From RUG12783 sp946409545 (GTDB taxonomy: Bacteria; Bacillota_I; Bacilli_A; RF39; UBA660): a stretch of DNA of 64,000 nt. A model generated the notes under the pieces. That model searched no databases, had not been told where the DNA came from, and saw only the letters and a program-made list of their open reading frames with translations. Position 1 is the first letter of the stretch. The number at the start of each line of letters is the position of its first letter. Shown here piece after piece: positions 33,058 to 44,800 of the stretch. The position numbers and the translations under genes were made by a program. Where the stretch lies: positions 1 through 64,000 of the forward strand of contig CAMJWT010000008.1 of assembly GCA_946409545.1 (NCBI GenBank). Reading direction: 5' to 3'.

Positions 33058-33711
33058 ATGAAGATAGATATAGATAATAGATTATATAATGTTATTATTA
33101 CTCATAAACCTTATAAGAAGAATATAACTATAAGTGTTAAAGAAGATATGAATATTTATGTATCATGTAATGTTATAACAAGTGATAGAGAAGTTATAAA
33201 AATTATTAATAAGAATATTAATAGTGTTCAAAGAATGATTAACAAAATGGAAAAGAAAGTTTTAAAACATCAAGAAGAGGAAGATAACTTTTATTTTCTA
33301 GGTAAAAAGTATGATATTGTATATCTAAATAATAAGGATTTAATTTTAGGTACAGATAAAGTCTTTATGAATCAAAACTTTGATATTGATAAATGGTATT
33401 CCAAAGAAGCTAAAAAGATTTTTCAAGAAGAGTTAGATCGTTTATATAATAATTTTAAATATGAAATACCATATCCAAGTTTAACGATTCGTAAGATGAA
33501 AACAAGATGGGGAGTATGTAATTATAGAACAAAGAGAGTAACCTTAAATTATAATTTAATAAAAAAAGATATTAAGTATTTAGATTATGTTATTATTCAT
33601 GAATTAAGTCATTTAATATATCATGACCATTCAAAAAACTTTTGGAGGGTTGTAGAAGATAACATGCCTGATTTTAAAGAAATAAGAAAGGATTTAAAAA
33701 ACAATGAGTAA
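33058..33711 (+). CDS. YgjP/SprT-like M48-related metallopeptidase (217 aa)
   Basis: The YgjP (DUF45) family holds a zinc-binding gluzincin-like fold. YVIIHELSHLIYHDHSKNFW (about residues 175-194) holds HExxH-type ligands as HELSH plus the downstream His in HDHSKNFW. MKTRWGVCNYRTKRVTLNYNLI is the other conserved family segment. No membrane segment is present, so it is probably cytosolic. It lacks a ribosome site and begins 7 bases after a TATAAT. The 3' end overlaps folD by 8 bases. Substrate unknown; protease activity is assumed from the motif. Confidence 0.9.
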   Translation: MKIDIDNRLYNVIITHKPYKKNITISVKEDMNIYVSCNVITSDREVIKIINKNINSVQRMINKMEKKVLKHQEEEDNFYFLGKKYDIVYLNNKDLILGTDKVFMNQNFDIDKWYSKEAKKIFQEELDRLYNNFKYEIPYPSLTIRKMKTRWGVCNYRTKRVTLNYNLIKKDIKYLDYVIIHELSHLIYHDHSKNFWRVVEDNMPDFKEIRKDLKNNE

Positions 33712-34537
33712 GATTATTGATGGTAAAAAAGTTAGTTTAGAGATTAAAGAAGAATTAAAGAAGAAAGTATCTAAATTAAAAGTTAAACCTAAATTAGTAG
33801 TTATTAGTGTTGGTGATAATCCAGCAAGTAAAGTTTATGTTCGTCAAAAAGAAAAATGTGCTAAATATATTGGTTTTCTTTATGAACACATGCATTATGA
33901 TAGTATTTCTGATGATGATTTAATATGTGAAATTGAAAAATTAAATAATGATAAAAGTGTATCAGGTATGATAGTTCAATTACCTCTTCCTGATGGCATG
34001 AATGAAAAAAGAATTGTTAATAGTATTTGTGTCTCTAAAGACGTTGATGGTCTTACTTATCTTAATGCTGGAAGATTACTTAATAATGAAGAATGTTTAA
34101 CAAGTTGTACACCAGCAGGGATTATGGAACTATTGAAAGCTTATAAGATTGATCCGTGTGGTAAGAGAGCAGTTGTAATTGGTCGTAGTATTTTAGTTGG
34201 TAAACCAATGATGAATTTATTAATTAATGCAAATGCTACTGTTACATTATGTCATTCTAAGACTGTTGAACTAGAAAAGATAACAAGAAAAGCTGATATT
34301 TTAGTAGTAGCTATAGGTAAACCTAATTTTGTAACACGTGATATGGTAAAAAGAGGTAGTGTTATTATTGATGTTGGTATAAATAGAGTAGATGATAAAT
34401 TAATTGGTGATGTTAATTTTGATGATGTTAAAGATAAAGTTAAATTAATTACACCAGTACCTGGTGGTGTTGGTCCAATGACCGTTGTTATGTTAATGAA
34501 TAATGTTTATAATGCATATTTAAAGAATAATAATTAA
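33704..34537 (+). CDS. folD: Methylenetetrahydrofolate dehydrogenase/cyclohydrolase
   Basis: FolD interconverts 5,10-methylene- and 10-formyl-tetrahydrofolate using NADP, feeding purine and formyl-Met synthesis. Signatures: residue patch SKVYVRQKEKCAKYIG with the catalytic Lys, VSGMIVQLPLPDGM, the Rossmann nucleotide motif VVIGRSILVGKPMM, and PVPGGVGPMTVVMLM near the end. At 277 residues it is full length. The start overlaps the metallopeptidase gene by 8 bases and uses AGAAAGGATT as ribosome site within it. It is in an operon with the HAM1-family gene 11 bases downstream. Confidence 0.97.
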   Translation: MSKIIDGKKVSLEIKEELKKKVSKLKVKPKLVVISVGDNPASKVYVRQKEKCAKYIGFLYEHMHYDSISDDDLICEIEKLNNDKSVSGMIVQLPLPDGMNEKRIVNSICVSKDVDGLTYLNAGRLLNNEECLTSCTPAGIMELLKAYKIDPCGKRAVVIGRSILVGKPMMNLLINANATVTLCHSKTVELEKITRKADILVVAIGKPNFVTRDMVKRGSVIIDVGINRVDDKLIGDVNFDDVKDKVKLITPVPGGVGPMTVVMLMNNVYNAYLKNNN

Positions 34538-34548
34538 ATGGAGTATTT

Positions 34549-35130
34549 ATGAAAAAACTAATTTATTTAACGACAAATCCGCATAAAGTAGAAGAAGCTA
34601 ATGAATTCTTTGGTAAAAAATATGGATTTGATTTAGAAATAGTTAATCCTGATTTTGAAATCTTAGAAATTCAAGCTAAGACTTGTGGAGAAGTAGCAAG
34701 ATTTAGTGCTAAGTATGCAGCTGATAAGTTAGGTTATCCGGTTTTAAAATCAGATACAGGATTATATCTTGATGCATTGGGAGGATTACCTGGTCCTTAT
34801 AATGCTTATTTTGATAAACAAATTGGTGTTGATAAGTTTTTAGAAATGTTAAAAGGTGAAAAAAATAGAAAAGCAAGAATCGAACATTGTTTTGCATATT
34901 GTGAACCAGGTAGTGATCCTGTTATCTTTACTGGTGGAGGAACTGGTACAATTTCACGTAAAGCCAAAGGTGAAAGAGGAAGATGGCATGATAAATTCTT
35001 TATTCCTGATGGCGAGACGAAAACTTTAAGTGAACTAAGAGATATTGATTATGAAAGAGAAGCTTCATACTGGGGATGTGCTATTGATGATTTTGCTAAA
35101 TGGTATAAAGAAAATAAATTAGATAAATAA
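34549..35130 (+). CDS. HAM1/RdgB-type non-canonical purine NTP pyrophosphatase (193 aa)
   Basis: A housekeeping enzyme that hydrolyses dITP, ITP or XTP to monophosphates. The N-terminal LTTNPHKVEEANEFFG matches the family SxNxxKxxE motif. The metal-binding VLKSDTGLYLDALGGLPGPYNAYF resembles VxxDDSGLxVDALxGxPGxxSARY, with the second Asp replaced by Thr. RARIEHCFAYC and the C-terminal WGCAIDDFAKW follow. It is more diverged than a standard RdgB, so the exact substrate is uncertain. GGAGTATTT precedes the ATG. It ends the metallopeptidase-folD-HAM1 operon. Confidence 0.87.
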   Translation: MKKLIYLTTNPHKVEEANEFFGKKYGFDLEIVNPDFEILEIQAKTCGEVARFSAKYAADKLGYPVLKSDTGLYLDALGGLPGPYNAYFDKQIGVDKFLEMLKGEKNRKARIEHCFAYCEPGSDPVIFTGGGTGTISRKAKGERGRWHDKFFIPDGETKTLSELRDIDYEREASYWGCAIDDFAKWYKENKLDK

Positions 35131-35157
35131 AAAAGATGGGTAACCATCTTTTTTTAT
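35130..35157. terminator. Bidirectional terminator between HAM1 and sortase genes
   Basis: AAAAAGATGG-GTAA-CCATCTTTTT with T tracts on both strands, serving two convergent genes; the stem touches both stop codons. Confidence 0.88.
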
Positions 35158-36011
35158 TGTTTAGTTTCAATTTTAATAAGTTTAGCATGAACAACAGCTC
35201 TTTCTTTAGCAGAACTACCATAACATGTTGATAATGTAAGTATTTTATCATTAACATTAACTGTTGTTCCAAAATCATACATTGTTCTTTTACTAATCAT
35301 ATTTAAAAAGTTTTGGAAATCACGATCATCTGAGAAATTAACTTTTATGTAATCGTTTGTTGCTGGTAGGTGATATACACTAAATATTTGCCATAATGTA
35401 TTTTCTTTTTCAGTACTTATTTTAATTACGTGATATTCTTTATTATTTTGCCATTTCTTAGTAAAGACATTAGCTAAACTTCCAAACATGGAATCATCTT
35501 TACGATCATGACCATATATTATATTGTTTCTTGATAGTTTATTTATCTTATTACGATAATCTAAGAAAATCCAACCGCCTGTATTATATGTTTTATTATA
35601 ACTTCTTGTTAAATAGTATTTATTATCTTTACTTTGTACGAATGGATAATTAATGTAAGTTCCATCCATTTTAATCCAACCAACAGTATCTTTATTAGAT
35701 TGTTTTAATTCTTTAAAATCAACATCCATCATTGGCATATAAATATAATCCCAATATGGATTTGATTTAGGAACTTCTTCTTGTTGTTCAATAACTTCAA
35801 CATTTTCGGAGTTGTTATCAACAACTTCTTCCTTTATTTCTGTTTTTTTCTGAAGTTCTGATACTTGTTTCTTTGTTTTATCATTATCAATTTTCCATTT
35901 ATAAATGTTTTCAATAGAAATTGCCATAACTACTAAACTAGTAGATGCCATTAAGATAATAATAATATTTATAATATTTTTCGATAAATTTTTATTGTTT
36001 TTTTTCTTCAT
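35154..36011 (-). CDS. Class B sortase
   Basis: Membrane transpeptidase that attaches surface proteins to peptidoglycan. An N-terminal membrane anchor spans about residues 8-30, then a linker with a coiled-coil-like stretch. The catalytic domain shows the SrtB layout: NPYWDYIYMPMMDVDFKELKQ, YGHDRKDDSMFG (His), LSTCYGS (Cys) and SAKERAVVHA (Arg). The start at 36011 is preferred over ATG 36026 because a TATACT -10 box lies directly against the upstream ATG. It is the only sortase visible and is encoded apart from its likely substrates, which end in TPITG or VPKTG, resembling the (S/P)PxTG signals of Clostridioides difficile SrtB. Confidence 0.92.
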   Translation of the reverse strand: MKKKNNKNLSKNIINIIIILMASTSLVVMAISIENIYKWKIDNDKTKKQVSELQKKTEIKEEVVDNNSENVEVIEQQEEVPKSNPYWDYIYMPMMDVDFKELKQSNKDTVGWIKMDGTYINYPFVQSKDNKYYLTRSYNKTYNTGGWIFLDYRNKINKLSRNNIIYGHDRKDDSMFGSLANVFTKKWQNNKEYHVIKISTEKENTLWQIFSVYHLPATNDYIKVNFSDDRDFQNFLNMISKRTMYDFGTTVNVNDKILTLSTCYGSSAKERAVVHAKLIKIETKQ

Positions 36012-36177
36012 TTTCTCTCTCTGCATAAGTATATTCTATTACAAAAAAAATTAATCTTCAATAATTAATTATATTTGAATTTTGTTCTTGAAATATGCAT
36101 CCAAATATTATAGAATTATTATAGAGGAGGATAGCGGAAGTCGACAAATTGAAGACTTACGATATAAATTGTAGAAA

Positions 36178-38484
36178 ATGGAAGAAAAATCAAATACAAA
36201 GAAAATTGTCGGGGCGATAGTTGGATTATTACTTCTTCTTGTATTGGCAATACTATTACTAGGTCAAGGTGATACTTATGAAGTTAAGTTTGACTCAGCT
36301 GGTGGTAGTAAAGTTTCAACACAAAAAGTTAAATCAGGAGAAAAAGCTAAAAAGCCAAAAGATCCTACAAAAGATGGATATGAATTTGTTTTATGGGAAA
36401 ACGATGGCGTTAGATATGATTTTAATGAAAAAGTAACAGAAGACCTTACTTTAAAAGCAACTTGGAAAGAGGCAATTAAGAAATATAAAGTAACATTTGA
36501 ACTTGAAGGTAAGGAAGAAACTTTTGAATTAGAAAAACTAGATGAAGATGTTACAGGCTATCTTAAATTTGAAGATCGTGAAGGATACGAAATAAGATGG
36601 TATGTTGGTGATGAAGAATATGATTTCTCAACACCACTTACAAAAGATGTTAAGTTAACTGGTAAATATGTTCAAACATCATCTTATACAATTACATTCG
36701 ATTCTGATGGTGGAAATAAGATAGATAGTCAAAAGATTGGTGTAGGAGAAAAAGTTAAAGAGCCTAAAGCACCAACGAAAAAAGGTTATATCTTTGATGG
36801 ATGGTATTATAACAATGCTAAATACGATTTCGAAGCAACAGTAAAACGTAGTATGAAATTAGTAGCACATTGGAAAGAAGATCCAAATGTAAAAAGATTT
36901 AAAGTAACATTTAATACTGATAGTGGAACACCTGTTCCTCCAACGCAAACAGTTATGGATGGCGATAAAGCAACAAAACCTGCTAATCCAACAAAAAAAG
37001 GATTTGTTTTTGTTGATTGGGAATTAAATGGTACAGTTTATAACTTTAATTTAGCTGTAAAAGCAGATATTGAATTAAAAGCTAAATGGAGAGAAGCAGA
37101 AGTATATAAAGTAACATTTGATGCTGATAATGGTACACCTGTTACAACTCAAGAAGTTCAAGAAGGTGGAAAGGCAACAGCACCAGCTGCTCCTAAGAAA
37201 GATAAATCAATCTTTATTGAATGGAGACTTGATAATAAAAAATATGATTTCAATAAAGTAGTAACAAAAGATATTACTTTAAAAGCTTATTACGAAAAAG
37301 AAGTGTATTATACATTAACTTATAATGCTAATGGTGGAACAGTAACACCAACAAGCAAAGAGTTGAAGAAACTTGATAAATACGGAAATCTTCCAACTCC
37401 TACATATACAGGTTATACATTTGTTGGATGGTATACAGCAGCAAATGGTGGAACAGCAGTAAATGCTGAAACAACAATTAATGGAAATACAACAATTTAT
37501 GCACATTGGACAAAGAATCCAGTAGCCGTACAAAGTATTAGTTTAAATAAAACTACAATGACTTTAAGAGTTGGATCTAGTGATACTCTAAGAGTTACAT
37601 TTAATCCAACAGATGCATCAAATAAGACAATTACATGGTCTAGTAGTTCTAATGCTGCAACGGTTGATGCAAACGGTAAAGTTACTGCTAAAAGTGTAGG
37701 AACAGCTACAATTACAGCAACAAGTAATAATGGCAAAAAGGCAACATGTACCGTTACTGTTGAAGCAGTACCTGTAGATAGTGTATCTCTAAATAAGACA
37801 ACATTAACTCTTAAGTTCGGTGAAACAAGTACATTAACAGCAACAGTTAAACCTGATAATGCTGGAGATAAGAATGTTACATGGACAAGTAGTGACAATA
37901 CTGTTGCTACAGTTGATTCAAACGGAAAAGTAACTGCTCAAAGAAAACTTGGAACAGCTACAATTACAGCAACAAGTAATAATGGCAAAAAGGCAACATG
38001 TACTGTTACTGTAACGACAACATATAGATTAACATATAATGCTAATGGTGGAAGTGTTAACCCAGGATATAAGGACTTAAATAACGGTGCTCAATATGGA
38101 ACTCTTCCAACACCAACAAGAAGTGGTTATAAATTTGATGGTTGGTATACTGCTGCAAGTGGTGGAACAAAAGTTAGCTCATCTACAACAATAAGCGGAG
38201 ATACAACAATATATGCTCATTGGGAAGAAATTGTTAATTATTACGTAATAGCTTCAAAAGTTGATAATTTTTCAACTGATTATACGTTAACGGTAAAAAG
38301 AAATTCAACTACAATGAGTCCAAGAGAAATTAGTAAAATTAAGAAACCAAGTGGTTCTACTATTTGGGAACAAGAAGACGGATCGTTAGTAGTTGCTAAA
38401 CGTGATGTTGAAGGCTTAACTTCCCTTAAAATTGTTTTAGTAAGTGGAGGGGAGGTTACGGCTGATTTAACATTTAATAACTAA
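36178..38484 (+). CDS. Surface protein with InlB-B and Big2 repeats (768 aa)
   Basis: A membrane-anchored extracellular repeat protein. A signal-anchor helix spans residues 9-28. InlB B-type repeats follow (pattern YxVTFDxxGGxxxxxxxVxxGxxxxxPxxPTKxGYxFxxW), five or six in residues 35-440, then two Big2-type domains (VDSVSLNKTTLTLKFGETSTL) in about 443-615, another InlB-B repeat, and a C-terminal domain at about 695-768. No sorting motif is present. The ATG has no ribosome site nearby; AGAGGAGG lies about 48 bases upstream with a small hairpin (AAGTC/GACTT) between. It is the first of three genes separated by 2 bases each. Confidence 0.88.
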   Translation: MEEKSNTKKIVGAIVGLLLLLVLAILLLGQGDTYEVKFDSAGGSKVSTQKVKSGEKAKKPKDPTKDGYEFVLWENDGVRYDFNEKVTEDLTLKATWKEAIKKYKVTFELEGKEETFELEKLDEDVTGYLKFEDREGYEIRWYVGDEEYDFSTPLTKDVKLTGKYVQTSSYTITFDSDGGNKIDSQKIGVGEKVKEPKAPTKKGYIFDGWYYNNAKYDFEATVKRSMKLVAHWKEDPNVKRFKVTFNTDSGTPVPPTQTVMDGDKATKPANPTKKGFVFVDWELNGTVYNFNLAVKADIELKAKWREAEVYKVTFDADNGTPVTTQEVQEGGKATAPAAPKKDKSIFIEWRLDNKKYDFNKVVTKDITLKAYYEKEVYYTLTYNANGGTVTPTSKELKKLDKYGNLPTPTYTGYTFVGWYTAANGGTAVNAETTINGNTTIYAHWTKNPVAVQSISLNKTTMTLRVGSSDTLRVTFNPTDASNKTITWSSSSNAATVDANGKVTAKSVGTATITATSNNGKKATCTVTVEAVPVDSVSLNKTTLTLKFGETSTLTATVKPDNAGDKNVTWTSSDNTVATVDSNGKVTAQRKLGTATITATSNNGKKATCTVTVTTTYRLTYNANGGSVNPGYKDLNNGAQYGTLPTPTRSGYKFDGWYTAASGGTKVSSSTTISGDTTIYAHWEEIVNYYVIASKVDNFSTDYTLTVKRNSTTMSPREISKIKKPSGSTIWEQEDGSLVVAKRDVEGLTSLKIVLVSGGEVTADLTFNN

Positions 38485-38486
38485 TT

Positions 38487-38822
38487 ATGAAAAAGAAATA
38501 TGTAGTAATAATTGCTTTGGTTATTTTATTACTCGGTGGAATAATATTTTTTGTCATTAGAAATGCTAAGGACGATGAAAGTAAAGCAGTATATACTGTT
38601 AAGGTGAGTCTGGTGGATGATAAATCCCCAGACCGAATCCTAACGGTATATAGAAATGATAAAAAAATTGAATATAAAGAAATTAGAAAAATGAATGGAA
38701 CACTTTTGTGTGAATCTAATAATTCCGCAGTTTATTTCGGCGAGATAAAGAATGAAAGTAGTTTAAAAATAATTTTAAAAAATGATAAAGAAGTGGTTGC
38801 AAAGGTTATGAAAGGAGAATAA
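38487..38822 (+). CDS. Small membrane protein carrying the same C-terminal domain as its upstream neighbour (111 aa)
   Basis: A membrane helix spans residues 6-24. The remainder (about 33-111) aligns with the last 75 residues of the preceding 768-aa protein. Shared features include LTV.RN, a conserved EI.K or EIRKM segment, and a SLKI.L..G/D-EV strand near the end. The module is therefore a free-standing, membrane-anchored copy of that domain. I do not recognise the domain. It starts 2 bases after the upstream stop and ends 2 bases before the giant gene, so all three are translated from one message. Confidence 0.75.
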   Translation: MKKKYVVIIALVILLLGGIIFFVIRNAKDDESKAVYTVKVSLVDDKSPDRILTVYRNDKKIEYKEIRKMNGTLLCESNNSAVYFGEIKNESSLKIILKNDKEVVAKVMKGE

Positions 38823-38824
38823 AT

Positions 38825-41800
38825 ATGAAGAAAAAAATATTATTATTCGTTATACTATTTGCTTTTACGTTAGTTGTTAATGTTGAAGCAAGAACTTGTT
38901 CAAATAATACTGGTTCTTGTACATATACTCCTCAAGAAATACGTAGTAGATCATATGTAATAGGTAAACACTTATTCACTCGTGCAGGTAGTAGCGTATA
39001 TAGTGGTACATTAACTACACAATGGATAATGCTTGCATCAACGACTATAAGTGGCGAATCATTAAATGATAGAATTATTTATTACAAAGACAGTGATGGT
39101 ATTTGGTGGAATGCAATCAACGATCAAGAGGTACAAGTTACCAGCGATTTTACGATTGAATATGAAAATGGTATTAAAATTCTATCTTCACCAACTTTAT
39201 TTCTTGATTGGAATGAAGAAACTGACCCAAATGGATATAATAAGTATTTAATTAATAATGAGGGACTGTTATATGCTAACGTTAAGATTGAAACATTTGA
39301 TCAAAATGTAGATGGTTACGAAATATATGATAGTAATGATAATTTGAAAGCTTCAGGTCCAGTTACTGGGCCTCTTTCAATAGTTGGGAATGCAAATCAA
39401 TCTGTTACGTTATATGCAAAGACATACAAATTGTATGGAGAAAATAAAATTTATAGTGAAAAATCTAATAATCTAGTATTAGACTTTAATATGGTTATGC
39501 CTGCACCTACATTAGTTCAAGTTGAAAATGATGTTTTATATCATTACAATGAAGAAACAGGAATGATTGAAACAGATGTTAAAATTACTTTACCAGAAGG
39601 TGCACTTGTAGATGGATATGATGTCTTTAAAGTGTCTGGAGTTGTTGTAGATAGTTCTGTTGCATCATCAAATGATCCTAATGCTAATGCTGTTTTATCT
39701 AACGAATTAGGCCAAAGTGGAACTTATTATGCAAAAGCATATAGAGGCAGTGGTGATAATAAAGTATATGGTCCTAAATCAGAAGATATACAACTAACAT
39801 TTAGAAATGCTGCTCCAACAAAACCAGTATTAGTTCAAGATTATCAAACTGACTATTCTAAATATTTCGTTCAAGATGGTAAATTAGCCACAAAATTAAA
39901 GATTACATTACCAGAAAATGCTATTGCTGATGGATTTGATATTTATGAAAATGATGAACGTGTTAATGCAGAAGATATCGGTGTTGATGGTATTGTAACA
40001 GTAACAAGTGATCCTGGTGTTGAAAGGACTTTCTGTGCTAAGACTTATGTAAAATATGGTTCTGCTGATAATTCTATTAAAGATTATAGTGAAGAAGATT
40101 GTCTAACACTTGACTTTGAAATGGTTATGGGTGAACCAACATTAGTAAAAGTTAGTGATGTTCGTTATGAAAATGGTCAAATGGCTATTGATGTAAATGT
40201 TACATTAGAAGATGGATTAACTGTTGATGGTTATGAAATTTATGAACAATTAGATCCTCTTGGTACACCAATTGAAGGTAACTTTGGTACACAAACAACT
40301 CTATATGATCAACTTGGAAGTACAAAGACAATATATGCTAGAACATTTGTTCAAGTTGGTAATCAAAGAGTATATAGTGATTTTACTTCACCTTTACAAT
40401 TAACATTTAGAGGTGAAATTCCAACAACACCAAATTTAGTACAATGGTGGGATCAAAGTACTGATCAAGAAGGATATACAAAATACTATGTAGAAAATGG
40501 TGTGTTATCTACTAAAGTTAGAATTGAATTACCTGATTCTTATGTAGGAACAGGATATGATATATTTGATGAAAATGATCAAGTAGTAAATGATCCTGAT
40601 GTCGATGTTGACGTTATGGGATTCATAACATTAGCAGGAGAGAATGATACTCCAGCAAGATATTATGCTAAAACATATATTAAATATGGAAATGCTACTG
40701 ATTATATTAAAGATTATAGTGAGAAATCAAATGTCTTATTATTAGACTTTGATAAAAAGGTACCAAAACCAACTTTAATTAATAGTGATGAAGAATTCTA
40801 TTATTTAGATGGTCAAATGGCTATTGATGCTCATATAACATTCCCAGCAGGTGCTCGTCCTGAGTATGCTGATGGATATGATGTATTTATGGTAAGTGGA
40901 TTAGTTGTAGATTCTGTTGTTGCAACTGGTTTACCTACAGCTGATGTAGTATTAAAAGGAGATTTAGGTTCAACTAAAACATTCTATGCAAAAGCTTATG
41001 TTATGGTTGGCGATGATAAAATTTATGGTGATAAATCAAGCGATTTAACATTAACATTTAGAAATGCGGCTCCAACAGTACCTACATTAGTACATGTTTA
41101 TGATGAAAATGATACAGAAGGTTATTCAAAATATTATGTTATAGATGGTAAGATTAAAGCTAAAGTAAAACTTGCTTTACCAGATGAATATATAGCTGAT
41201 GGATATGATATCTTCGATCAAAATAATGAAATTATTAACACTAGTGAACTTGGTGTTGATGATGTTACTTATGTAACTGGTTCTTATGATATAACATCAG
41301 AATATTATGCTAAAACATATAAGAAATATGGAACATTAAAAGATTATAGTGATGAAGCAGCTGAACTTTCACTTGACTTTGATTTAGTTATGCCAACACC
41401 AACATTACTTCAAAGTAATGAAGATGATGATGCATTCTATTTCGATGAAGAAAAAGGTATGCTTGCAACAAAAGCTTACATAACAGTACCTAATAATGCT
41501 GTTATAGAAAATATTAGTGGATATGAAGTTTATGAACAATTAGTTCCAAATGCTGATCCAGTAGTTGGTACTTACGGTGAGAATGTAACTTTATATGGAA
41601 ATGTTGCAGATACAAAAACGTTCTATGCTGTTACTTATACAGTAATAGATGGTGTTAAAGTATATAGTGAAAACTCTACAGCATTATCATTAACATTTAG
41701 AAACTTTATTCCAACAAAACCTGAATTAGTTCTAAGTTGGAATGAAAATGATGATCCAGATGGATATACAAAATACTTTGTAGAAAATGGTAAGTTATCT

Positions 41801-44800
41801 GCTTATGTTAAAGCAAATATACCTGAATCTGGTTTCGCTCATGGATATGATGTTTTTGATGAAAACGATGTAAGTGTTAATACTATTGATGTTGATACTG
41901 AAGGAACAGTATTAATTTCTGGATTAGCTAATACACCAAAAACATATTATGCAAAAACATATATTAAATATGGAACAGGTGCAAATGCTGTTAAAGATTA
42001 TAGTGAAGCATCAAGTACTTTAACACTTGACTTCAATAAAAAAATGCCAACTCCAACATTAGTAAAAGTTGATGATGAGTTCCGTTTCGATAATGGATTA
42101 ATGGCAATAGATGTTAAGATTAATGAATTACCTAGTGCATCAGAAGTTGATGGTTACGATGTATTCGAAGGAAATGATGTTGTTGCAACTGGTACTAGAA
42201 CAGGAAGTGTAACCTTAAAAGCTAATTTAGGTGCAACTAAGACATATTATGCAAAAACATATGTAATGGTTGGAGAAGATAAATTATATAGTACTGAATC
42301 TGAAGACTTAACATTAACATTTAGAAATGGCGTTCCAACTAAACCAACATTATTACTTGGATGGAATGAAGAAGATGATCCAGAAGGTTATACAAAATAT
42401 TCTGTTTATAATAATCAATTAGCAACTCTTGTATATATTGAATTACCTGAGAATGCTATTGCTGATGGATATGATATTTTTGATGCCAATAATCAAATAG
42501 TTAATCAAGAAGAATTAATTCCAAGTGCCCTTGCGGTAGTTATTGGAGAACCTGAACAACTTGCAACATATTATGCAAAAACATATAAGAAATATGGAAC
42601 AGGTGCAAATGCTTTAAAAGATTATAGTGAAGAATCTACTCCATTAACTCTTGACTTCCATTTGGTTGTACCAAAACCAACATTAGTTCAAGATGAAGTT
42701 CAAGGTGACTTATATTTCTATGATGAAACTAAGAATATGTTAGGAACAGATGTTCATATAACATTCCCAAATGATGTTAATACAAGTAATATTACTGGTT
42801 ATGATATATTTGAATCTCTTGCTCCAAATGCTGAACCAATAACAGGTATTATTAATGAATCAACAACTGTTTATGGTGAATTAAAAGATACTAAGATGTT
42901 CTATGCAAGAGCTTATGTTCAAGTTGGAACACATAAAATTTATAGTGATCTTTCAACTGGATTAGAATTAACATTTAGAAATGCTGCTCCAACTCCAGTA
43001 AGTAGATTCGAACAAAGTGTTGATCTTATTCGTGAAGAGGATCCAACTTATGATCCAGAAGGATATTCAAAATACTTTGCACAAGATGGCAAAGTTGCTA
43101 CAAATGTATATGCAATTTTACCAGAAACATATAACGCAGATGGTTATGATGTATTTAAAGTAGTTAATGATGGTGATGATATACTTGTTGTAGAAAATAA
43201 TGTAATCGGTGGAAATTCACCAGTTATTGAAGAAAATTTAAATACAACTGCAACATATTATGCAAAAACATATAAAAAATATGGTACTACAAATCCTATT
43301 AAGGATTATAGTGAAGCAAGCGAAATGCTTGAACTTAATTTCCAATTAAAATTACCAAAACCAACTTTAGTTCAAGTTGACGATGAATTTGTTTATGCAA
43401 ATGGACAAATGTCAACTGAAGTAACAATGGAATTACCTGATGAAGCAGAATTCGCAATGTTAAATGGTTATGATATATTCGAATCCCTTGCTCCAAATGC
43501 TACTCCAATTGAAGGTGATACACCTACAACTGTTTATGGTAATTTAGGAGAAACGAAGATCTTCTATGCAAGAACTTATGTTGAATTAGGAGATGAAAAA
43601 ATATATAGTGATTTCTCAACTGGATTAGAATTAACATTTAGAAATGTTGTTCCAACACAACCTGAATTAGTTCTAAGTTGGGATTCAGAATTTGATCCAA
43701 ATGGATATACTAAATACTTTGTAGATGGTGATAAGATTGTTGCAAATCTATATGCTGACTTACCTAATAACGCAAATGCTGATGGATATGATGTATTTAA
43801 AGTAGTTACTGATGGTGACGATATCCTTGTTGCTGAAAATGTTAGAGTAGGTAATGCTGCAAGAGTAATGGAACTTCCTGATACAAATGCTTCATATTAT
43901 GCAAAAGCATATGTTAAATATGGATCTGGAAATGACGTTGCTAAAGATTATAGTACAAAATCTAATAATGTAGATCTTGATTTCCATAAAATTTTACCTA
44001 CACCTCAATTAGCTCAACATAATGATGGTGAAAACTTATTCTATTATGATGCTACAAGAGAAATGATGGCAACAAACCTTGAAATGTCATTAGATAATGA
44101 TATGTTTACAGATTACATTGATGGTTATGATGTATTTGAAAACTTAAATGGTAATCCAATTGCATCAGGAGCTTATAGTGATTTATTAACTGTATATGCT
44201 CCAATAAATGCAACTAAGACATACTATGCTAAGACATATGTTACATATATAAGTGGTGTAGATGAAAATGATCAAGAAATCATTTCCAAGATTTACAGTA
44301 GTGAATCACAACCTTTAACATTAACATTTACTGCTTCAGTTCCAGAAGCACCAACACTTGCTCTAGATTGGAACAATGTTGATGATCCAAATGGATATAC
44401 AAAATATTATGTTAATGAAGGTAAGTTATATACAGATGTAAGTCTTGTATTACCTCAAAATTCAAATGATAATGATGCTGATGGATACGATGTATTCGAA
44501 GGAGATACTTTACTTGCAAGCGCTCAATCATTTGATGAACATCTTGCAATTGAAGGAACATATGAAACTTCAAAAACAATCTATGCAAAAGCATATAAGA
44601 AATATGGTAATGCTAAGATTTATAGTGCTGCTTCTAATGAATTAACTCTTGATTATGTATTAATTGTTCCTACACCAGAGTTTGTTCATGATTGGAACAA
44701 TGTTGATGATCCAAATGGATATAACAAGTTCTATTATGATGATAGAGAACGTAAGATGGCTGCTGATGTAAGCATTAATTATAGTTCTAGTGTTGTTCAT

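Noticed and set aside
37497..37898. Reverse-strand frame of 133 codons inside the Big2 repeats
   Set aside because: Mirror of repeated ACA/GTT codons in the surface protein; no ribosome site and no family resemblance.
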